Notes under the pieces: model-generated
What the model was told of the DNA's origin: nothing
Database searches by the model: none
Seen by the model: the letters and a program-made list of their open reading frames with translations, nothing else
Source: an uncultured Nitrospira sp.
GTDB taxonomy: Bacteria > Nitrospirota > Nitrospiria > Nitrospirales > UBA8639
Assembly: GCA_902500695.1 (NCBI GenBank)
Contig: CABVRQ010000067.1
Coordinates: forward strand, 1 to 14,193
Reading direction: 5' to 3'
DNA length: 14,193 nucleotides
Shown here: one piece after another, positions 1 through 6,300 of the stretch
Layout of the letters: each line of letters begins with the position of its first letter
How positions within the stretch are numbered: the first letter of the stretch is position 1
Made by a program: the position numbers and the translations under genes

Positions 1-98
1 CCCTTGGGATCCATATAAGGCTTTTCTGCAAGGCTTATGGCTCGCTGTTCCAACCTCACCGCCTCACCTTGAAGCTCATCGGCCTGTTGGTCATAGAG
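1..98 (-). pseudogene. In-frame continuation past the TAG of the small membrane-anchored gene
   Basis: Reading the minus strand in the same frame past the TAG at 99-101 gives 32 further sense codons with no stop. They begin LYDQQADELQGEAVRLEQRA and run on to a PYMDPKG-like end at the window edge. The composition (Glu, Gln, Ala, Leu, Arg in heptad-like spacing) is typical of a real coiled coil rather than random translation. The whole gene is best read as one locus running off the left edge with a single nonsense codon; a CAG-to-TAG change would explain it. Sequencing error or suppression are alternatives. Confidence 0.5.
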
Positions 99-290
99 CT
101 ACGCCATCTCTAATAGATCTTCACCTGTCCAGGGCTTCAAGTCTTCCATTTCGGAAGTCTGGTCCGGAGACGTCATCGCATAACTCACCGGTGCCAACAT
201 AGGAGTGGGACTTGGTCCTCCCTCCTGGATAAGGCTCATCATTCCCATCCCACCCAACACTCCTATCAACACATATCCTATTGCACGCAT
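99..290 (-). CDS. Small membrane-anchored protein, frame interrupted by TAG
   Basis: A 63-residue product starts at an ATG with an excellent Shine-Dalgarno (AGGAGGG at about 297-303, 6 nt spacing). Residues 4-21 form a glycine-rich hydrophobic segment (signal anchor or uncleaved signal peptide). A Pro/Ser/Thr-rich linker follows, then an acidic stretch ending in LLEMA. There is no cysteine, so it is not a lipoprotein. The frame stops at a TAG (99-101), but the codons beyond it stay open to the window edge and encode a charged, helix-prone sequence. The native protein was therefore probably longer. I do not recognise a named family; a periplasmic coiled-coil protein held in the membrane is an inference. 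Confidence 0.6.
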   Translation of the reverse strand: MRAIGYVLIGVLGGMGMMSLIQEGGPSPTPMLAPVSYAMTSPDQTSEMEDLKPWTGEDLLEMA

Positions 291-785
291 AAATATCCCT
301 CCTGCTTAAAGGGTTACTTACTTCAAAATGATTTCTCTCTTTTTTTTCTAAACACACCTTGAACATTTTTTGAATGGCTGGCTAAAATCACTACATTATT
401 CTCAAATTTCAATATCTTTGCCTTCCCACGAAATACCAGCAAACTACCCTCTCCATCCTCCTTCTACAAAGCCTAGAAAAATATACCTTCCAATGCCCCC
501 GTGAAAAACCCTTGATGCCTAGATTTATCTACTTTAAAGGGAATTAAAGAATGACAGATCGGAAGAATGTCGTGAAGATTGAAAAAAATATTTTGCCTCG
601 CTCGCCTTTATCCAGGCGTTCATCAATCCGCTTAGGCATATACGATAACTACATCACCTTCCCTTTCTCATCCTAACAGGAGAGTTCCGGCACGGCTCAG
701 CTCCATTATTTGGAGCTCATGTCCTCATCAATACCCTATGTGACTCTTCTCTACCCTCCCTTCTTCCCTCGGCTCAATTTCCTCA
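291..785. other. Intergenic stretch, no gene seen
   Basis: About 495 nt of AT-rich sequence. It must contain the promoter of the minus-strand small membrane protein, but I see no convincing -35/-10 pair. A 41-codon plus-strand ATG frame at 551-676 has a weak AAGGGA upstream, but its translation is Arg/Ser-rich and unlike a protein, so it is not called. A short inverted repeat (CGCC..GGCG) falls near 605-625 without a T-tract. Confidence 0.5.
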
Positions 786-1226
786 TCACTTCTGTGCTAG
801 CCGATGTGTACGAGCACTCGACAGGGGTGATTCTTTCTCCGGCATCTGAGAGGGAGGCCAACTCAGATGCACGTCTACCTTTTGACCTTCCGCATTGACA
901 CAATTAAATCGATCAAAGGTCACATGAAGCGAGTATCTCCGCGAATGGTCACGCCCCACCCACTTGAGATGCCAACCCTTAATTAAGGTTCCATCAGGCA
1001 CCAGAAGTTCCCACTCACTCGGATCCGAAGGCCCAAACACTCGTAAAGTGACATAGCTGTTGGTTCAGAATTCATGCCCCACACCTCATTGCCTGACGAA
1101 GGCCGGAATACCTCACTTTCCACGCTTTTCAAGAAAGCCCTGATATTCCAGGGGTTTTGTGGACATGACTAAGGTTCCGTCCTCCATGACTATGTCCGTC
1201 TTGTTGATGACTTTCGCTATCTCCAT
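786..1226 (-). pseudogene. Decayed gene with two compensating frameshifts, unknown function
   Basis: The minus strand starts with an ATG at 1224-1226 and gives 37 codons (MEIAKVINKTDIVMEDGTLV onward) before a TGA at 1113-1115. Between about 1124 and 1062 the protein-like sequence lies in a neighbouring frame (VESEVFRPSSGNEVWG and so on). It then returns to the first frame as NSYVTLRVFGPSDPSEWELL, which continues to the stop at 786-788. Joined, the three pieces read as one soluble protein of roughly 145 residues. Two indels of opposite sign therefore explain the locus. The ATG lies 27 nt after the stop of the upstream CBS-domain gene, so it may once have been in that operon. No family is recognised. 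Two sequencing errors would give the same picture. Confidence 0.5.
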
Positions 1227-1253
1227 TGAAGAACCCGTTCCGGAAGTCTCTAT

Positions 1254-1688
1254 CTAATCATTCCCATCTTCAATTCCCAACCCTAATCCAATCCAGGCCC
1301 TCAAAAGATCATGCCTCGTCACGGTATACATCACCTCCCCGTTTCGCTCTACGGGCAGACTCAACAATCGCTTTTCTTCCATGAGATGCACGGCATCTTT
1401 GATCGATGTCGTATCAGCAATTGCAATATGATCTTTTTTCATCACGGCTTCGACCGTCACCTTGTTCAGGTCTTTTCCCGCTTCCAAAGCACGTAGAATA
1501 TCAAATTCACTGATAAAGCCGATAAAATGGTCTTTTTCGTCTACGACCGGCCCCCCCGGGGTATGATGAGAAAGTAACTCGATTGCCGCGGCCAGGGCAT
1601 TCAATTTCCGCCCGAATTTCAAATCATTGGTTGGCACGATCTGTCCGACAGTTTTGAATCCTGTGGCTGGAACGCCTTCAAGAGCCAT
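1254..1688 (-). CDS. Tandem CBS-domain protein
   Basis: A 144-residue soluble protein made almost entirely of two CBS domains, at about residues 14-73 and 79-135. Each ends in the usual strand-helix signature: GFISEFDILRA in the first, YTVTRHDLLRAWIG in the second. Paired CBS domains form a Bateman module that binds adenine nucleotides or similar ligands. A stand-alone module of this length normally acts as a regulatory or energy-sensing partner of another protein, which cannot be named here. The start is fixed by AGGAGG at 1693-1698, 4 nt before the ATG. A perfect 6-4-6 dyad sits just upstream. The decayed gene follows 27 nt downstream on the same strand. Confidence 0.85.
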   Translation of the reverse strand: MALEGVPATGFKTVGQIVPTNDLKFGRKLNALAAAIELLSHHTPGGPVVDEKDHFIGFISEFDILRALEAGKDLNKVTVEAVMKKDHIAIADTTSIKDAVHLMEEKRLLSLPVERNGEVMYTVTRHDLLRAWIGLGLGIEDGND

Positions 1689-1716
1689 ATAACCTCCTCA
1701 AATTAAAATGTAAAAA

Positions 1717-1732
1717 TTCAATATCAATTGAA
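1717..1732. promoter_or_regulatory. Perfect dyad upstream of the CBS gene, possible operator
   Basis: TTCAATATCAATTGAA is a perfect inverted repeat with 6-nt arms and a 4-nt centre. It lies 29 nt upstream of the CBS-domain ATG, in AT-rich DNA where the promoter is expected. The size and place suit a dimeric regulator site. The regulator is unknown, and chance dyads in AT-rich DNA are not rare. Confidence 0.3.
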
Positions 1733-1943
1733 CGACAGCAAGCATTACCCATTCTTCATAAAATTCCACAATGGAATCGGAGTCTCATCTACCAGGATAA
1801 GAGCATGATATATCCACTTTCTTGCCTTCCCCGCAGAAGAAGCCTCAACTTCACTTAACGAGACCTCAACACCAACCGAAGCTGTCAACAAAGCCTCTCC
1901 TGAAAAATACTCGTATCACCTATCAAGCGTTCCCAATAGTTAC

Positions 1944-1962
1944 CCCGTAGCCAAGCTACGGG
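1944..1962. repeat. Perfect hairpin downstream of the cupin gene
   Basis: CCCGTAGC, a 3-nt spacer, then GCTACGGG: an 8-bp perfect stem placed 11 nt past the cupin stop on the minus strand. Neither strand has a run of T directly after it, so it is not a textbook intrinsic terminator. It could still end or stabilise the cupin transcript. Its core resembles that of the palindrome at 3030-3047, which points to a small intergenic repeat family. Confidence 0.5.
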
Positions 1963-1973
1963 ATACAGCAGGT

Positions 1974-2303
1974 TTACTTGGAAACCGGATCATAGATCAT
2001 GAGGATGGTCACTCCTTCTTTGGTTGTAATAGGAGAGACATTACAATGCTCCGGCATCATCCGATAACTGCCCGGTTCACATAACGTCCCGTCCGCCTCG
2101 TATTGTCCCTCAAGCACAAAATGCTGAACGATGCCACGGTGGCTATGGGGCGTAATCCGGGCACCGGCAGGAATGCGAACAAGCATGGTCTTTGCCCCAA
2201 GCGACGGGTCTTCGCGAACAATCTTGACTTCTGCCGGTCCTGGAAACTCTTGAAGTTTTTCCCATTTCATTTTAGCAGTATGGTGAAATATTTCTTTGCT
2301 CAT
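1974..2303 (-). CDS. Small cupin-domain protein (ChrR-like anti-sigma C-domain type)
   Basis: A 109-residue single-domain cupin. Cupin motif 1 is clear: PHSHRGIVQHFVLEG supplies the metal ligands H53 and H55, with E65 as the likely third. Motif 2 is GSYRMMPEHCNVSP, with H86 as the probable fourth ligand. The layout (a short N-terminal strand region, then 'IPAGARITPHSHRG', then 'EPGSYRMMP') resembles cupins of the ChrR C-terminal type. There is no N-terminal zinc anti-sigma domain, so it is a free-standing metal-binding cupin, perhaps a small-molecule sensor or dioxygenase-like enzyme; the substrate is unknown. AAGGAGA at about 2312-2318 supports the start. It stands alone with sizeable gaps on both sides. 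Confidence 0.8.
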   Translation of the reverse strand: MSKEIFHHTAKMKWEKLQEFPGPAEVKIVREDPSLGAKTMLVRIPAGARITPHSHRGIVQHFVLEGQYEADGTLCEPGSYRMMPEHCNVSPITTKEGVTILMIYDPVSK

Positions 2304-2480
2304 CTATCTGTTCTCCTTTAATTTCTATGGATGTATTTAATAAATGAATATCGCAAGTAAAACTCACACAATTCTGTTGATTGGGATGTTCCATGATTCG
2401 AATTATTGAAAGATGGTTTTCAAATTTGATGATCAACTTTCTCCCTATCACCTTTTAGAATTCCATTTTCCGACCGAACA

Positions 2481-2969
2481 CTAGGGCTTGGAGGGGGCTA
2501 GTGGCGGTGACCAAGCCACCTGACCGTTCTTGTCGAAAAGATTCAGGACGGGGCTGCCATCCAACAAGATACGAAGCCGCGCGCGCGGAACGTCGTCCTT
2601 GTCTCTGAGAGTGAGGGAAGGCAACCCATCCGGTTGCAGATCCAAGGCTGCTCGTTGCTTACAGCCCTTGTCGTTGAGAATCAAAGCCGGCTGTGCCTCA
2701 TTAAACACCCCAAGGAATACACGGTTACTGCAAGTTTCATCAGCGAGAGTTAATGCGGGTAGCTCACCATTCCATAGAAGCAGCGTGGCCCGAGGATGGC
2801 CATCCTTCGTCACGAGGCGGAATTCCTCCGCCGTGACAACTTTCTTCGGCTCCTCGGATTCCTCTGCCGATACTCCGGCATTCATGAAAACAAGGTTAGA
2901 CAAAGCCCCACCCACAACCCCGGCGAGGAGAGTCGTCATGACTAATATGCTAAATTGTCGCGTATTCAT
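2481..2969 (-). CDS. Exported protein built of 23-residue repeats
   Basis: 162 residues. Residues 7-32 form a hydrophobic export signal, with a plausible signal peptidase site after VSA (about residue 35), so the mature part is periplasmic or anchored outside. Residues about 48-150 are a tandem repeat with an exact 23-residue period. The prolines of the G-x-P-x-L-x-L-x-D motif fall at 71, 94, 117 and 140, and the aspartates at 77, 100, 123 and 146. Arginines at 83, 106 and 129, and cysteines at 80 and 103, keep the same register. Such strand-turn repeats suggest a stacked beta fold. No catalytic motif is seen and the function is unknown. The ATG is preceded by a weak GAGAGG. Confidence 0.75.
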   Translation of the reverse strand: MNTRQFSILVMTTLLAGVVGGALSNLVFMNAGVSAEESEEPKKVVTAEEFRLVTKDGHPRATLLLWNGELPALTLADETCSNRVFLGVFNEAQPALILNDKGCKQRAALDLQPDGLPSLTLRDKDDVPRARLRILLDGSPVLNLFDKNGQVAWSPPLAPSKP

Positions 2970-3029
2970 TTCCCATACCTCTCAAATAATAGACTGGTTG
3001 ACTCACTATTCCCCTCACAATCGGTCTTG

Positions 3030-3047
3030 AGGTAGGCAAGCCTACCT
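3030..3047 (+). repeat. Perfect palindrome with T-tract on the plus strand
   Basis: AGGTAGGCAAGCCTACCT is a self-complementary hairpin (7-8 bp stem) followed at once by TTTT, so it has the form of an intrinsic terminator on the plus strand. No plus-strand gene lies upstream, however. It sits between two minus-strand genes, 61 nt upstream of the 23-residue-repeat gene and 68 nt past the DUF1264 stop. A repeat element or a structural signal between the two genes is more likely than a terminator for a plus-strand transcript. Confidence 0.5.
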
Positions 3048-3115
3048 TTTTAATTTGGTATCCACATCCAGAAAACCCGGGGCATTGTTTAGATCCCCCG
3101 TCAGCTCATTGCCAA

Positions 3116-3634
3116 TTAGTTCGGTTGAGGAAATTGCACACCAATCGATTGCGGGAAGGTCACGGTTCCGTCCGGAAACTTCTGCCCTTTTTGCCACAGG
3201 TGATAAATAACCCCGTCTGTTTTACCGGCAGCTTCCGCAATTTCTTTTATCTTGCTCTCATCGTCGACATCCAGGATAAACAACCGACCGGTGTCAATTT
3301 CCTCCTGGTGATCATGGAAGTATCGGTGCCATTGGATCAGCGGAAGTGTACGGGAGGCCTTCTTGGCCACGAAATATTCCACCGCGACGAGTGGAGCATT
3401 GGGATCGGTCGTCTCAAACAAGAGGCACTGAAAGATAATGTCTGAAATTCCCTTACAGAAATGGTGAAAGGGACCACCAATCTCTCCATTTGCCATAAGA
3501 TGAGGAGCCTGGACATGAAGATCATAGCCATCTGCCGGGCCGGAACCCGCGCTCATCGCCGGCACAGACATTCCCCCCATCATCACAACACTCAATACAC
3601 TCGCCAACCCAAAAATTCGAATAACATTCAACAT
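3116..3634 (-). CDS. Exported DUF1264-family protein
   Basis: A 172-residue protein with a signal peptide (hydrophobic residues about 4-24, probable cleavage after AMSA near residue 29). The mature part matches the DUF1264 / oil-body-associated-protein family pattern. It has a HHFCKG...IFQCLLFE segment (H57, H58, C60, C70), then a LVAVEYFV strand, then LPLIQWHRYFHDHQEE (W102, H103, H107, H109) and a GRL strand. The family is widespread in bacteria and plants, and its biochemical role is not established. The His/Cys clusters hint at a metal or redox site, which is my inference. I chose the ATG at 3632-3634 because CCTCCTT at 3640-3646 is an ideal ribosome site for it; an upstream in-frame ATG at 3652 lacks one. 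Confidence 0.8.
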   Translation of the reverse strand: MLNVIRIFGLASVLSVVMMGGMSVPAMSAGSGPADGYDLHVQAPHLMANGEIGGPFHHFCKGISDIIFQCLLFETTDPNAPLVAVEYFVAKKASRTLPLIQWHRYFHDHQEEIDTGRLFILDVDDESKIKEIAEAAGKTDGVIYHLWQKGQKFPDGTVTFPQSIGVQFPQPN

Positions 3635-3673
3635 GGCAACCTCCTTGATCAATGTGGACCATTATCCATGTCC

Positions 3674-3691
3674 CCAAACGGAGACGTTTGG
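3674..3691. repeat. Perfect 7-bp hairpin with GAGA loop
   Basis: CCAAACG-GAGA-CGTTTGG is a perfect stem-loop between the DUF2934 stop and the DUF1264 start. On the plus strand the loop is a GNRA-type tetraloop and is followed by ATTTTCGGTTTT. On the minus strand, where the genes are, there is no T-tract. It lies 40 nt upstream of the DUF1264 ATG and would be in its leader if that gene is transcribed from further upstream. Confidence 0.4.
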
Positions 3692-3765
3692 ATTTTCGGT
3701 TTTACACCTTGTCATTTTCCACAAGCCCATACATGAGAACTAATCTTTTGAATGCTCAAGCTGTC

Positions 3766-4068
3766 TCATGTTGTCGACAAGATCTGACGTTCGGCTTCAA
3801 ACCAGTCAGCTTGATCTTCCCCATGGCAGCCTCCTCGCTGTTCGTAAAGTTCATGTGCTCGTATCGCAATCCTATCACTGAGATTCTCCACCCCTGATGC
3901 ACCCTGTTTGGAAGACTCAGCGCAATCGACAGTGTGGTTATCTGATTTGACTGTCCTGGGGGACGTGGAACCTCTCTTATTAATCACAACGTTCTTTCTT
4001 GAGCCCGAGGCGGAAATGGTATTGTTTCCTTCTTCACGGCTCCCTGTCTGTCGTGTCGGTCGCATCAT
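3766..4068 (-). CDS. DUF2934-domain protein
   Basis: A 100-residue protein. The first 60 residues are Ser/Asn/Arg-rich and probably disordered. Residues about 65-95 (RIAIRAHELYEQRGG, then an acidic turn, then DWFEAERQIL) are a DUF2934 helix-turn-helix-like hairpin with the usual aromatic and DW residues. The family is common in Nitrospirota and proteobacteria, and no function is known to me. Its ATG (4066-4068) overlaps the TGA of the nucleotidyltransferase gene (ATGA), and GGAGG at 4073-4077 precedes it. The two are therefore almost certainly co-transcribed and translationally coupled. An ATG directly after (4063-4065) is an equally good start. Confidence 0.75.
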   Translation of the reverse strand: MMRPTRQTGSREEGNNTISASGSRKNVVINKRGSTSPRTVKSDNHTVDCAESSKQGASGVENLSDRIAIRAHELYEQRGGCHGEDQADWFEAERQILSTT

Positions 4069-5048
4069 GAGACCTCCATCAAATGTTTCTCACCGCGTGC
4101 ACGGCGCGATTCCACGCATTCCGATCCAAACGCCGGTGTTTTTCCTATGGCTCGAATAGACTCAGCGATACGTTCGGGCTGACCCCAGTCGCTCCACAGG
4201 ACGTCTTGGAGTTCTAGCACCCCAACAGATTCGGGGGCACAGGCTAACAGATCAGATGAAAAGTTCCGCTGCGGCATATCATGATAGATTTCACGAAGAA
4301 TCCGACTTTCCTGAGGGGTACCGATAACATTTCCCAATTGTTCAAACCGCTCCATGATCTCGGGCATACATTTCCACCCCAATCTCCACAATGCCTCCAC
4401 TTTAGCGGCCAAAATAAAGGTATTCCAGAACGCTCCATTGGCCTGAGCAGCTAAACCCTGAGTAACGTTTGGCTTTTCGAGAAAGGCATGCACCCGTCTT
4501 ACGCATAGTCCGCCACTCGATCCCAACGGTCCTCCTGGTTCGATCCACCCATACTCAAGCTCAAGGGACGTGGGCCGGACACCGAGGAGCATAATTCGGT
4601 CTTGAAAGATGGTGGTCGCCTGAATAGCCTTCTCAACCGTGTCCATAAAACGGTTTTCGGGGAACACAAAATGGTCTGCCGGATACAGAACCACCGTCGC
4701 ATGAGGGCTTTGGGACCGAATGTAGGTTAGGGGAAGGAAGATCCCTGCCGCCGTATCACAGTTCCGAGGCTGTCCAATTACCTGCCCGCACGATCGATTC
4801 TTCGACTGAGCCAACACTTCTCGAAAATGATGCTGAGCAATGACCGTCACTTTGTGTTCTGGATGTGTCAGGTGGTCCGCACGATCCCAGGTATGTTGCA
4901 ACATGGAACGGTTCCCCACAAACGAACAATACTGTTTGGGCTTATGATATCCCAGCCACTGTTCAATGAACGGACGCGTCCGCTCTCCTTCTCCTCCTGC
5001 CAAAATCACTGACCAACGTTCTCCCTCTGCCATGTTCTGGTCGTTCAT
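4065..5048 (-). CDS. Mannose-1-phosphate guanylyltransferase-type nucleotidyltransferase
   Basis: A 327-residue sugar-phosphate nucleotidyltransferase. The nucleotide-binding loop ILAGGEGERTRPF is at residues 15-27, followed by KPKQY at 36-40. QPRNCDTAAG (93-102) and the metal-binding YPADH (D125) are the base and magnesium sites. EYGWIEPG (165-172), FLEKPN (189-194) and WNTFI (208-212) are the sugar-phosphate elements seen in GDP-mannose pyrophosphorylases. It would make GDP-mannose from mannose-1-phosphate and GTP for polysaccharide synthesis. The signature loop differs from classical ManC (no RLWPLS), and there is no C-terminal cupin/isomerase domain, so the exact sugar is uncertain. I chose the ATG at 5046-5048 (AAGGGA 7 nt upstream) over a TTG at 5072. 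It is the first gene of a pair with the DUF2934 protein. Confidence 0.8.
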   Translation of the reverse strand: MNDQNMAEGERWSVILAGGEGERTRPFIEQWLGYHKPKQYCSFVGNRSMLQHTWDRADHLTHPEHKVTVIAQHHFREVLAQSKNRSCGQVIGQPRNCDTAAGIFLPLTYIRSQSPHATVVLYPADHFVFPENRFMDTVEKAIQATTIFQDRIMLLGVRPTSLELEYGWIEPGGPLGSSGGLCVRRVHAFLEKPNVTQGLAAQANGAFWNTFILAAKVEALWRLGWKCMPEIMERFEQLGNVIGTPQESRILREIYHDMPQRNFSSDLLACAPESVGVLELQDVLWSDWGQPERIAESIRAIGKTPAFGSECVESRRARGEKHLMEVS

Positions 5049-5535
5049 GAATTTCCCTTTCAGTGAACCCAAGAACCCCTATTTTTCATTTAGGTTCTGG
5101 AAGTGCTTACAGGGTAAACCTCGATCAGCTCTTTTGTGTTTCGTGTTCCCCATTATGTTTTCTTATTGCGTTTTCAAGTTCGATGCCATCATGGAAAATT
5201 CCTTTCATAAAAAGCCTTTGGTGTCAGGCACCATTTTTGTTCCCCAGACCGATGGCCCATTTGGCGACAAAGATTTCAGCAAGGAAGTGGCAAATATCTA
5301 CAGTTCTTGACCAGGAACAAATAGATAGCGTGAAGAGGATCGGCCCAACATAAAATGGCGGTTGAGTCTTTCTTCAATCGCCTCGCTGTTCATCAGGATT
5401 CTTGGGATACGCACATCGAGCTGCGGATATCGCCGGCATGTTTCAAGCATCATGGCAGTTATGAGGAAATCACTGTGTCTTCTGTAGGTCGGTTGTGAGT
5501 CTCCCCGGCCGGCTAAAAGATGGGAGGTGTTTCGG
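5049..5535. other. Divergent intergenic region
   Basis: 487 nt between the minus-strand nucleotidyltransferase and the plus-strand ferritin-like gene, so both promoters must lie here. No strong promoter pair stands out. A REP-like palindrome is at 5219-5233. A minus-strand frame at 5298-5555 (85 codons, or about 55 from an internal ATG) gives a fairly protein-like end, ETCRRYPQLDVRIPRI onward. It has no ribosome site and overlaps the ferritin-like start, so I do not call it as a gene; it could be a gene relic. Confidence 0.45.
5219..5238 (+). repeat. REP-like palindrome with T-tract
   Basis: TGGTG-TCAGG-CACCA followed by TTTTT: a 5-bp perfect stem with a T-run on the plus strand. No plus-strand gene precedes it, so it does not end a known transcript. 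From memory, GGTGTCAGRCACC-type palindromes with adjacent T-runs recur in many bacterial genomes and are linked to REP-associated (Y1) transposases. That link cannot be tested from this window. Confidence 0.45.
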
Positions 5536-6018
5536 ATGCTTGACAACAACACCAAAGCGATGATCTTGGAAGCGCTGATTGATGAATATAAGTCGCGCGC
5601 GCGCTATCGGCTCGTCATCAAAAAGTTCGGCGAGGTAAGGCCGTTCATCCATATCGTGGAAGCGGAGGAAACCCACTCACGGGCGCTCGAAATACTGTGT
5701 GCCCACTTTGGCATTCCGTTGCCCAAAGATAACTGGGAAGAAAAGCTTGAGCCTCCTTCGTCTGTGCTCGAAGCCTGTCGGGCCGGCATTCAAGGGGAAC
5801 ACGACAATATCGCGATGTATGACCGCTTTCTGCAGCAGACGAAGGTCCCCGAAGTTCTAGCACTCTTCCAGCGCCTGCAGGCTGCCTCACGCCAGAACCA
5901 TCTCCCAGCGTTTGAACGGTGTGTCGCTCGAGGCGGTAAAACTGGAAGAGGAGGAGTGCCGCGGAGCCGATTACGAACTGGTCCGCCCGGTAGGCAGAAA
6001 AGATGGGACGAAGATTAG
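5536..6018 (+). CDS. Ferritin-like protein (DUF2202 type)
   Basis: A 160-residue four-helix protein. Helix A contains ALIDEYKSRARY (E17). Helix B contains VEAEETHSRAL with an ExxH pair (E44, H47). Helix C contains GIQGEHDNIAMYD (E88). Helix D contains ASRQNHLPAFERC (H122). These are the places where ferritin-like proteins put their di-metal ligands, and VIKKFGEVRPF between helices A and B is typical of the DUF2202 group. A role in iron or peroxide handling is inferred. The C-terminal 30 residues are Arg/Gly-rich and probably disordered. I chose the ATG at 5536 (GGGAGG at 5522-5527, 8 nt spacing) over a GTG three codons upstream. Confidence 0.8.
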   Translation: MLDNNTKAMILEALIDEYKSRARYRLVIKKFGEVRPFIHIVEAEETHSRALEILCAHFGIPLPKDNWEEKLEPPSSVLEACRAGIQGEHDNIAMYDRFLQQTKVPEVLALFQRLQAASRQNHLPAFERCVARGGKTGRGGVPRSRLRTGPPGRQKRWDED

Positions 6019-6300
6019 CCGGAGCGACATATATAGAAAATTCCTGAGAATTCTCCGTTCAGAGCTTACACTGAAAGCTAAAAAAACTCACCGGCCCCAA
6101 GACAGCGCCTCACCAATCACCGCACGCAAAGAATCTCGCCAGATTCCTTATTCATCAGAATAAGAATCCCATCGCTGGGCCTATTGGTCCCGGACCAGGG
6201 AGGCGCTGCAGGATAATCAAAAGTGCAAAAATTCCGGCTATGAAGTAGGAGGATGAGTGGGCTAGAGTAAACATCGCTGCTATTCTGTCAGACCACATGA
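6019..6300. other. Intergenic region, no gene seen
   Basis: 282 nt after the ferritin-like gene. It contains a short odd palindrome, TGGTCC-C-GGACCA (6185-6197), without a T-tract. An AGGAGG-ATG string near 6250 opens only a five-codon frame. No clear terminator for the ferritin-like gene is visible. Confidence 0.4.

Noticed and set aside
551..676. 41-codon plus-strand ATG frame
   Set aside because: It has only a weak upstream AAGGGA, an Arg/Ser-rich translation and no supporting context.
2530..3030. 166-codon plus-strand frame
   Set aside because: It lies antisense to the exported 23-residue-repeat gene, which has a signal peptide and regular repeats. The plus-strand translation is Arg/Ser-rich and has no ribosome site.
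5298..5555. 85-codon minus-strand frame in the divergent region
   Set aside because: The sequence is partly protein-like, but there is no ribosome site, it overlaps the ferritin-like start and no family is recognised. It is kept only as a note in the intergenic entry.
5912..6163. Plus-strand frame overlapping the end of the ferritin-like gene
   Set aside because: I considered that a frameshift moves the ferritin-like C-terminus into this frame. The four helices are already complete before it, and Arg/Gly-rich tails are common, so no shift is needed.
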